Shown here: positions 56,932 to 64,000 of the stretch, piece by piece
How the letters are laid out: each line of letters opens with the position of its first letter
How positions within the stretch are numbered: the first letter of the stretch is position 1
NCBI GenBank assembly: GCA_003707065.3
Contig: PPXM03000012.1
Location: 1 to 64,000, forward strand
Length of the DNA stretch: 64,000 nucleotides
Origin: Trigonopsis variabilis
Lineage: Eukaryota; Ascomycota; Trigonopsidomycetes; Trigonopsidales; Trigonopsidaceae
Direction: 5' to 3'
Made by a program: the position numbers and the translations under genes
The notes under the pieces: model-generated
What the model was told of the DNA's origin: nothing
Seen by the model: only the letters and a program-made list of their open reading frames with translations
Database searches by the model: none

Positions 56932-57772
56932 CAGCACAAACATGGCAACAGATATATACGATCAACAATACATTACCCTTTGCATGGTTCCGTAACTTAG
57001 CCTATCCAAATGTCGTACCTGGTTTGACCTATCATATCCCAAATAAGAAAGAACCAACACCCTGCACAAAGACGCCAAGGTGCCAAGCCGCCGAAAAAGA
57101 CTCATCGCGCAGGATTCCTTAATTACAGTTAGCATATGATAAGATAAGCGGGGCGCCGCAATGTCGATGACTTGCGGCGGAATCTTGCCGCGCACCCTGT
57201 TTCTATTGGTCCGCTCGGTTATGCCAACACACAATGGAGCCTCATCATCCAATATTGACAACGTTCGATTCAAGTGCTGACGCCGATCAAAGGAGTTCCA
57301 ATACCTTTCCGGCGGCTCTGAAAGCGGCATGGAAAGCAAGGACGAGATAGGTGAGAGATATTGAAAGATAGCGGCTCCTGCTTATCTGGAATCTTATCGC
57401 AAGTGGGTTTTAAGATTGCGAGCCGCTTAAACCCGATCCTGTAGTATCGGCGGCATGTACGCATTACATGCAACACTCGAACGGAGAAGCCAATGTCCGT
57501 TGTTTTTGCGGGTTTGTGAATCAAGGTGATCAATGATTACTCGAGCGCGTAGACTGAATTGGTTGTATTGGACGACTCGGTAATGACTTTGCTGGATTTC
57601 ACCTTTCACTTATTACTTGTTTTACGTACATATTCGAGCAGGCAATTAATTGATTCATTATCCACATGACATTCGGGTTAATCTAGTGAGAAAAGAGTGA
57701 ATCTGGAGGTCGGGAGATATCGGCAGGGTCTTGAACCGAGAGAACAAACAAAGAGACAGCTCAGTTTCAACG
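56932..57772. other. Convergent spacer with unusual CGG/CCG density
   Basis: Between two 3' ends, yet 57060-57450 carries many CCGCCG, GCGGCGG and GCGGC runs (for example CTTGCGGCGGAATCTTGCCGCG near 57172-57195 and CGGCGGC near 57311 and 57448). It may be a former promoter or a decayed gene. Minus frames of 60-125 residues here overlap and are not convincing. Confidence 0.35.
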
Positions 57773-59129
57773 CTATACAAAGGCTAGAACTTTGCGTGAA
57801 ACAGATAATCGGAGAAGACCAAGAATAACAGAAGAGGCGAGGAGAAAGGAGGAGGAGAAGATACACATTTTTGGATATCCCGCTGTTGAGCCGGCCGAGA
57901 GCCAGATTCCGGCAATGGGGCATCCCACGAGCGGACCAAGTCCCCCAATAGTAAAATAAAAGGCGAACCGGGACTGAAGATGAGCAACACCAAAGGTCTG
58001 GCCTATCACGGCAGGCAAGAGAGACACAATGCTGCCAGAGAAGAATCCATAGAGAACGCCGAAACTGAGAACACCTTGCTGGTTCTTGACCGGGATCCAT
58101 AATACAAGAGGAAGAATCCCGGTGACGAAAAGCATAGGAACTAGGACGTTCAATCTCCCTAGACGATCAGCTAGGATTCCCGGGACGATTCTGCCAAACA
58201 AAGATGCCGAATTCGCAATAGCAACAATATAAGCCGTAACCGTGGGTGAAATATTGAGCGCTTGAGCATAGGTCTCTATATAAAACAAAGGAGGAAAGAA
58301 TCCGAGGAACGAACAAAATGCGCCTCCATAAATCAACCAGCCGCGATAGTCCTTCAGCACGCAAAACTTGATGAGCTTTCCTTTTCGTTCACGAGCCGCC
58401 TCCAGTCGCGGTCTGACCACTATAGAGGAGTACACAAACATGGGAAGATAAATAAAGCCGATTATTCGATTGGCCCAGGCAAATCCAACTTCTTCAAGGA
58501 GCCTCCGTACTGCTATTGGCCATATTACTCCTCCCAGGGAAGCTCCTGCAACGACTATGCCTGTCGCCAGGGCTCGTTTCTTATGAAACCATTCCGAAGG
58601 AAGCTGGATCGACGGTAAATACCCCATTGCCGAGCCTATGGGAAAGAGGACTCCTTGGGCGAGATAGATCTGCCAAATTGCGTGACACAGAGAAAGCATC
58701 ATATAAGAAAATACCACCAGGAATCCTCCCAGACATAAGATAGGCTTTGGTCCAAGTGATGCTATAAGAGCAAAAATGGGAATCGCACTAATGAAAATAA
58801 CAGAACACTGTAAAGCCCCAATAAGGCCAATGATTGAAGGATCTATCTCAGGAAACTTTGCCTGGTAATAGTCTTGATAGACGCCAAAAGAATTGACCAT
58901 GCCCAGTGTCGCATTAACAATGAGGAAATTCCCGGAAATCACCCACCAACCATAGCCTTACGTTAGCTGTATACATTTTCATTATCTCACCTCCTTCCGT
59001 GAAATCCTCTGTCCCTTTGCTCAAGCCCTGCGAGCTGTTGCTCTCTGGTGTCCCGCCATTACCATCATGGTCACTTGTAGCGATCTCACTATGCTCCTGT
59101 TTACTAGCACGCTTGAGCACTTTGCTCAT
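57773..59129 (-). CDS. MFS monocarboxylate-transporter-like permease
   Basis: Exon 1 (58991-59129) and exon 2 (57773-58956) join across a 34-nt intron (58957-58990, GTGAGA...AAG, branch GCTAAC) to 440 residues. The join recreates DFTEGGYGWWVISGNF, the signature of the fungal MCT/MCH family at the start of helix 1. The frame from the internal ATG at 58942 would miss it. Twelve hydrophobic segments follow, with FGVYQDYYQ, LPSEWFHKKRALATGIVVAGASLGGVI-type helix 5 (written in the sequence around 58530-58610) and RIVPGILADRLGR in the second half. Fungal members carry monocarboxylates or riboflavin, and some serve secondary-metabolite clusters. The substrate is unknown. It is convergent with the Zn2Cys6 gene and could belong to the same regulon. 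Confidence 0.88.
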
Positions 59130-60112
59130 CAGAAAGGATCAACTTTTTAGCTCTAGAGTATTTCCTGAAAGTCATTTATTTAATATCCTCATTCCTCTCT
59201 AGTGTTACAAGCGAGGATCGCAGGATAGCCTAAACGAGACCCATTAGTAATGGCGATGCCCAAAACGGATAACAATCTGTCCCAATTCTTATCGAACAGT
59301 TTTCGTGAGATTATCATGAATACCATGCATATTAGGGCTTCGTATTATAACAGTGTTTTGAATAAGTATGAGAGAACACCATTACTTCATTGGCTATGTT
59401 TTTGTACGGTGTAGCCTGTTCGCTTGCTTGAACAAAGAGAGAAGCCTGCTGACCATTAGTCATCTCAACCTTGCCCTTAAGTCTTAGTAATAGTTGTTTC
59501 TGATCCACGGCTCCAGCGTTTCGACCCCGGACTTAAACTATAGCTTTTAGCAAATTGATCGGAGGAGATATTGATTGATAAGCAGGCTTCCTGTCATCAA
59601 CTCTTCTATAGTTAGAGTATCGCGGTTAATGTCAACATTGTGTAGAACGGTTGGGAAATCTAGAGTTATGTCTTCATAGATATAGTTTGCGTTGTAAATT
59701 TGCCTTAGAGAATTATGCAACAGCCTCTAGACTTTGATATGCATGAAGACTTCAACATGATATACCAGATAGAGTGACATAGTTTCATATCTTTCCTATT
59801 TTTCTCTATTCACGTGGAAATCACTACTCTTTACACCATTGACCGCTCAAGGGTATAATTTTCCGTCATGAGCTCTGACTACTCTGTATTCTTTTAAATT
59901 ATTGCCCTTGATTTTGTCTCTGAACCCGTCCACAAACTTGCAAACCTGTTTCTGACCCACATGAACTTTATGGCACTCTTCAGTGCACCTTTATGAACGC
60001 AACACGGCGACATATTATACAAAGTATGAACGAAGAATGGGACGTATATATTCGACAAACTTGTAAGTCAGCACCCTCAAGTAGGCAATAGGGTCAAAAA
60101 ATACAAACAGAA
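59130..60112. other. Upstream of transporter, no gene
   Basis: AT-rich spacer containing the promoter of the minus-strand transporter on the left. No ORF, repeat or RNA gene is evident before the tRNA. Confidence 0.5.
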
Positions 60113-60195
60113 GGCACTCTGGCCGAGTTGGTCTAAGGCGTTAGGTTAAGGTCCTAATCTATTCGTAGGCGTGGGTTCGAATCCCACGGGTGTCA
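60113..60195 (+). tRNA. tRNA-Leu (anticodon AAG)
   Basis: An 83-nt class II tRNA. The acceptor stem GGCACTC pairs with GGGTGTC (two G-U pairs). The D arm is GCC-GAGTTGGTCTAA-GGC, the anticodon arm TTAGG-TTAAGGT-CCTAA with anticodon AAG, the long variable arm CTATTCGTAG, and the T arm GTGGG-TTCGAAT-CCCAC. There is no intron. A run of ten or more T residues follows at 60199-60209, the Pol III terminator. AAG reads CUU (and CUC by inosine) leucine codons. Confidence 0.93.
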
Positions 60196-60198
60196 CTA

Positions 60199-60209
60199 TT
60201 TTTTTTTTT
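60199..60209 (+). terminator. RNA polymerase III terminator
   Basis: An oligo-T run four bases after the tRNA discriminator base, as expected for Pol III termination. Confidence 0.8.
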
Positions 60210-60415
60210 CAATCCCTCTTTTATAGAGGAAGCTTTTCTTAATTTATTAAAAATCATATGTACGAAGTCCCTCTTCTGACAAATAGGGCTTGTGGCGCCT
60301 CTTGCTGGGGAGGTCACGTATAGTTTGCTTAGAGGTGGATAGTTTGTTGGTTACCTAAATAATTGGTTACGACTATAATATAACTAGAAGTTACAGCCAA
60401 AGCAGCGTCCCTTTC

Positions 60416-61633
60416 TCAAAGCTTCTCTGAAAGCAAGGGGCAGTGCCCTTGTCCGATATGAACATCGAGCCATGTTTCAGAATCGGCTCTCAGACCACAG
60501 AAGCAGTGTCCAACATACCGCAGTTTATCGGTCAAATTATGGAGCGACTTTGCCCGACAGTCTTCAAATACGAAATGCCCATGTAAGAGATGCTTCTTCT
60601 GGTCATAAGGACGATTGAATTGTCCTGTTTTGTGCGGACATCTCTTGCGTGGGAACGGACAAGAGTACCTCGAGAGCTCCTCATGGGTTCGCATATGTCT
60701 TGCCAGATCGCGCGCAAGAAACCTATGGCAAATAGGGCATTGTTTCTTCTTCTTCTTCGATTGAGGATAGAGCATCCTATTTGCTCCAGATCGTTTCTCA
60801 ACAGGCATACAAGCCAAAGATTGTCCATAATCTGCTTTTGGTATATCCTTAAAGCATGACAAGCTATCCCAAAGGCTCATAGTCCCCTCAAGGCCACAAA
60901 CAGGTGTAGATGCTTCTGGGCCTGAAGACAATATCAGCGGATCGGAGCGACTCCTAGTTGGGAATCTAATGCCCTCATCTTTGAGTCCTTGAAGCTGAAA
61001 ACTGGATTGCAGTGTATCAACTGGCCAGTCGCAACAGTTGAGACTAGGATTTTGAGAGCCTTCAACCGTGTTTGCAAGATCAAAGTTGAAAGCGTTGTCT
61101 AGATCATCTCGTGGATTTTCTTCAAACAGAGCATCGATTGAAGGATCAGATATCACCAAGTCTTCATTGAGACAGGACATTTGCCCATTCAGCTCAGGAT
61201 CTGACTTATGGGTATAGTTTTGGCTCAAATTAAAAGAATCGGAAAAACTATCTATAAACAGTTTGACTGAGTCCTTAAGTGCACCTCCAGCGTCGTTGGA
61301 GTTGATGTCTTGTACTGCTGGAGAGTGCAGGAAATCTCCAAGACTAGGATCAAAAAGTGAGTCAGGTAGATCATTCGATGATATGAAATCTGAGAAATTT
61401 AGCTCTGGCAATATATTATCATGATCATCAGAAGAGGAGACATCAAAATCTCTATAGGTATTCGACCCCAGCTTAGGGAGTAAGTCTGAAGACAGGCAAG
61501 GGTCCCGTAACTCCTCAGGGAGGAAGTCTTCTTGGTCAACTATGAACTGATTAAGACTATCGTCGAATGTGGTAGAACCAGCGAGTCCAAATCGATCACT
61601 AGGAAGAAAGATGAAATCTTGTTGAAGAGACAT
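60416..61633 (-). CDS. C2H2 zinc-finger transcription factor
   Basis: A 405-residue single-exon protein. Residues 1-290 are acidic and Ser/Asp-rich (LNFSDFISSNDLPDSLFD), resembling an activation region. The C-terminus holds zinc fingers after a lysine run that may act as nuclear signal: finger 1 CPIC-x10-H-x3-H (299-317), finger 2 CPFPRKRC with KKHLLHGH (325-353), and a third Cys/His cluster (C377, C379, H392, H397). RPYDQKKHLLHGHF is a motif I associate with a Pezizomycotina family of C2H2 regulators with no fixed name. A TATATTTATA-like stretch lies just upstream (61665-61680). Target genes are unknown; it stands between the tRNA and the hydantoinase-type gene. Confidence 0.82.
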   Translation of the reverse strand: MSLQQDFIFLPSDRFGLAGSTTFDDSLNQFIVDQEDFLPEELRDPCLSSDLLPKLGSNTYRDFDVSSSDDHDNILPELNFSDFISSNDLPDSLFDPSLGDFLHSPAVQDINSNDAGGALKDSVKLFIDSFSDSFNLSQNYTHKSDPELNGQMSCLNEDLVISDPSIDALFEENPRDDLDNAFNFDLANTVEGSQNPSLNCCDWPVDTLQSSFQLQGLKDEGIRFPTRSRSDPLILSSGPEASTPVCGLEGTMSLWDSLSCFKDIPKADYGQSLACMPVEKRSGANRMLYPQSKKKKKQCPICHRFLARDLARHMRTHEELSRYSCPFPRKRCPHKTGQFNRPYDQKKHLLHGHFVFEDCRAKSLHNLTDKLRYVGHCFCGLRADSETWLDVHIGQGHCPLLSEKL

Positions 61634-61877
61634 TAGAGCTATGGTATATCATCAGTATCCATCAAGGTATAAATATGAAAATACTAAGGCTGAAATTGCC
61701 TTGATTTATCTGCCTCAGTTGCCTCAATTGCTGTAGAGGCTTGCCTTAGTTCGCCTTAAAGGTATGCCTCAACATGCCTCAGATTTATATAGAGTGCCAA
61801 ATACAAAGGTCAAAATTAATATCGATCTAATAAAAAGCTAACCCTTTGACCAGGTATACTATTCGAGCCTAGAAATT

Positions 61878-62155
61878 TCAGCACTGTAGAGGGTACCATA
61901 TCGGTTCAAATCCAAAAGACGGGAGTTTTATCTTGATTTCTCCCGGATTCTGCTCGCTTGCTTCCTTTAGATCAATCACTGCAACGAGTTCAGGCAAAAC
62001 AAGAGCTCCGTGCATTTGAAATCGGCCATACACAGGAAATGTTAATGACAGTGACTTGGAGCAGCAATGATGATTTAGCGTAGCCTCGCAGAAGATATCC
62101 TTCAAGTACATCAGTAGGGCATCTATATGAATGCAAATAGTTAGAGTGGAAAACA
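61878..62155 (-). CDS. Unknown small gene or terminal exon
   Basis: An open minus frame reads MYLKDIFCEATLNHHCCSKS, then SLTFPVYGRFQMHGALVLPE and ends PSFGFEPIWYPLQC before a stop at 61878. It is preceded on the minus strand by CTCTAAC...CATATAG, a good branch and acceptor, near 62130-62152. This suggests a terminal exon whose first exon lies around 62200-62260 (MNWVYSTVVRKGLY from an ATG). That join would need an intron of about 90 nt, far longer than all others here, and the phase does not fit cleanly. The protein-like composition supports coding, but the family is unknown. The start may instead be an ATG inside this frame. Confidence 0.35.
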
Positions 62156-62156
62156 C

Positions 62157-62726
62157 CCGAAAGAATATAATATTTATCCCATGACCTAACCTATGACATT
62201 AACTCACCCAATATAAACCTTTGCGTACCACCGTAGAATATACCCAGTTCATTTTACCAGTAGAATGAGCTTGCCAGTTCTTGGCCTTTAGCTAGAGTCC
62301 ATTTGTTAAACTCAGCCTGCTCCATTCTGTCGTCCCTCGTACTTTTGTTCTGACATATTTCAGGTCAATATTCTACAATATACTCGGAGCACCACATGAA
62401 TCGTATTGTACGTAAATCAACCAAGCGATCATTAGAGGAGATCAGGGAACACAGTACCTTTAGAGGTCACGACAGTATCCAAGTTTCAGGAACCAGTTAT
62501 CAACTGGCGATAATCACGTGTTATTATATTCAGCATGTGACTTTGGCACCTGACAGTTTATAGACTGCTCAGTTATCTTTCAACGGGCATTCCTACGTAT
62601 CATTCCGGTAACGCATACTCTTGTAACTCTCTGGCAACTCTAATTGATAGAGTTCGTTGCACTCTTGACTGGCACTGACTGGCAAGCCGTTTATGTGTTG
62701 TCAAATATATAGTTAGGAGGCCAGGA
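62157..62726. other. Spacer, no gene recognised
   Basis: It contains a CACGTG E-box-like hexamer near 62516-62521 and otherwise nothing I can support. Confidence 0.35.
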
Positions 62727-62902
62727 CCGAGATACCATGTGAAGGATCCAGGAGCAGCTTATCTCGGCAGTCAAAGGCGAACTAAGCGAGTGTTTAGTTC
62801 TGACTTTGTTACTGTCACTAGAAATTCCTCTTTCGGTCAATTCCGAGATAAGTGATCAGTCTCGGTTATAAACCCAAGGTGGTCCTTACAGCTTTACCGA
62901 GA
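62727..62902. promoter_or_regulatory. Array of five CCGAGA/TCTCGG half-sites
   Basis: CCGAGA occurs at 62727-62732, 62843-62848 and 62897-62902. Its complement TCTCGG occurs at 62762-62767 and 62860-62865. The pair at 62843 and 62860 forms CCGAGA-N11-TCTCGG. All lie within 200 bp of the start codon of the hydantoinase-type gene, next to GATAA at 62847 and TTATC at 62759, and just before a TATAAA. Confidence 0.5.
62867..62872 (+). promoter_or_regulatory. TATA box of hydantoinase-type gene
   Basis: TATAAA lies 54-59 bp before the ATG at 62926, immediately after one TCTCGG half-site. Confidence 0.55.
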
Positions 62903-62925
62903 CCTCTGATTCTCAAAGCTCAGTG

Positions 62926-64000
62926 ATGTCGAGGCTTAGACTAGGAGTCGATGTGGGTGGAACGAACACGGACTGTGTGCTTCTTGATCCCGCTCAAGCC
63001 AATGAACCTTCAAGAGGAATTCTATATGGATACAAATCCAAGACGACTGACGACGTGACCAGCGGCATAACTGCTGTGGTTCGAGAGGTTTTGCATTGTT
63101 CTGGAGTAGATCGGTCGAGAATCTCATCGTTGACGATTGGAACTACGGTAAGAGTGAAATGGAAATCGGGAGATTAACTGAATACAGCATTTCTTGAACG
63201 CGATTCTGCAGCGAGATACAAAGAAGCTTGAAAAGGTTACTGTGATACGGCTGTGTTCTCAGTACACTCGGACGAATCCCCCCTGCTCGGACTTTCCATC
63301 CGATCTTCAACAAAGTAAGGCTTATCTCAAGAGTCTTGCTAACTGATAGTCATATATGGATCACATTACTATGTTCGGGGCGGAATACAGGTTGATGGAT
63401 CGTTGATTGACCCAATTGATGTCCAAGAGATCAAAGACCTTGTTCCTCGTTTGAAAGCCAGTGGTATTAGAAATATAGTGATTATTGGTGTCTTCGCTCC
63501 TATAGATGAAAGATACAATCAAGAATACGAAGCACGAGATCTCTTGCAGTCGCTTCTACCACCGTCTTTTAATTTAGTCTGCTCAAGCGACGTCGCCGGC
63601 TTGGGATTCTTGGAACGAGAAAATGCTTCGATCCTAAACGCCGCTATTCTATCTCTAGCTAAGCAAACAATTGCCGCTTTTAGATCCGCAATGACAGACT
63701 TGAAACTGAATTGTGGGCTATTTCTTACTCAAAACGATGGCACTTTGGCCTCTGCAGATGCCGTAGCAAAGGTACCTATATCGACTTTTGCTTCTGGAGC
63801 AACAAATTCAATGAGAGGTGCAGCTTATCTTGCCAAGGCTGAGCTATCTACCCACCGATCATCTGTTCTCGTTGCTGATATAGGCGGAACGACGACTGAC
63901 GTAGGCATTCTTCTACCTTCTGGTTATCCTCGTCAAGCCGCTGCTTTTGTTAGTCTAGCTGGAGTACGAATCAATTATTCAATGCCTCACGTTGAAAGTG
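62926..64000 (+). CDS. Hydantoinase/oxoprolinase (HyuA-type) family protein, 5' part
   Basis: Exons 62926-63147, 63188-63314 and 63350 onward, with introns of 40 and 35 nt. The second is phase 1, and the gene runs off the window. The N-terminus RLGVDVGGTNTDCVLLD is the first phosphate-binding motif of the ASKHA ATPase fold, and VLVADIGGTTTDVGILLPSG (about residue 305 on) the second. HFLNAILQRD, KVTVIRLC and DIAGLGF-like DVAGLGFLERENASILNA are characteristic of the Hydant_A_N and Hydantoinase_A domains. These proteins open cyclic amides such as hydantoins or 5-oxoproline using ATP. In fungi they are often fused to a further domain, which would lie beyond position 64000. Frame upstream of 62926 is open only through GTG, so ATG 62926 is the start. 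The promoter has a TATA box and repeated CCGAGA half-sites. Confidence 0.9.

Noticed and set aside
57773-58942. Single-exon model of the monocarboxylate-type carrier
   Set aside because: It lacks the GGYGW signature and half of helix 1. A 34-nt intron joins an upstream exon that supplies both.
61878-62156. C-terminal DUF917-type piece of a hydantoinase
   Set aside because: The resemblance is limited to a few residues near the end, and the strand is opposite to the hydantoinase-type gene.
1-64000. CRISPR arrays, rRNA genes, operons with ribosome binding sites
   Set aside because: No regularly spaced repeats of that type and no rRNA sequence. The gene structure is eukaryotic.

Overview
The window looks like an accessory or subtelomere-like stretch of an ascomycete fungal chromosome. 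Evidence: two Zn2Cys6 transcription factors, two allantoate-permease-family transporters, a two-domain fungal FEX fluoride channel, a GPI-anchored Ser/Thr-rich wall protein, FunK1-type kinase remains, a class II tRNA-Leu, and GT-AG introns in most multi-exon genes. The introns are remarkably short (33 to 41 nt) and most carry a CTAAC or CTGAC-like branch site just before the acceptor. The species cannot be named from the sequence alone.

Layout. 1-7.1 kb is gene-poor: a decayed FunK1-like kinase (4.0-4.9 kb), a 355-bp imperfect palindrome (3.27-3.62 kb) and an LTR-like relic. 7.1-15.5 kb holds an old-yellow-enzyme family protein, a saccharopine/fructosyl-amino-acid-type oxidase and a Dal5-type permease. 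15.5-23.4 kb is one seven-exon gene for a 2545-residue GPI-anchored surface protein with five copies of a 16-cysteine domain and about 745 residues of Gly/Ser/Asn repeat. 23.4-31.3 kb is almost empty. A cyclopropane-fatty-acid-synthase-like methyltransferase (31.3-32.6 kb), more kinase remains (33.7-34.9 kb), a Zn2Cys6 regulator (36.2-37.9 kb), a ruined drug-efflux MFS gene and a GC-rich bacterial-looking alpha/beta hydrolase (39.7-40.6 kb) follow. 41.1-44.9 kb is fossil ground: a Ty3/Gypsy pol relic, a small inverted-repeat element and a broken telomere-linked RecQ helicase. 46-64 kb is denser: fluoride exporter, DHA1 efflux transporter, a pepsin-fold protein without its catalytic motifs, a divergent permease/Zn2Cys6 regulator pair, a monocarboxylate-type transporter, tRNA-Leu, a C2H2 factor and the 5' part of a hydantoinase/oxoprolinase-type gene.

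Functional theme. Several genes suit scavenging of organic nitrogen and small acids: two Dal5-type permeases with GATAA sites in their promoters, an amino-acid oxidase, a monocarboxylate-type carrier and a hydantoinase-like enzyme. The permease at 53.6-55.1 kb and the regulator starting at 55.43 kb share one promoter region and probably act together. The hydantoinase promoter has five CCGAGA/TCTCGG half-sites within 176 bp. Four gene models depend on introns that cut obvious reading frames: the regulator's zinc cluster, the first exon of the monocarboxylate carrier, the FEX tail and the GPI signal of the surface protein all appear only after splicing.
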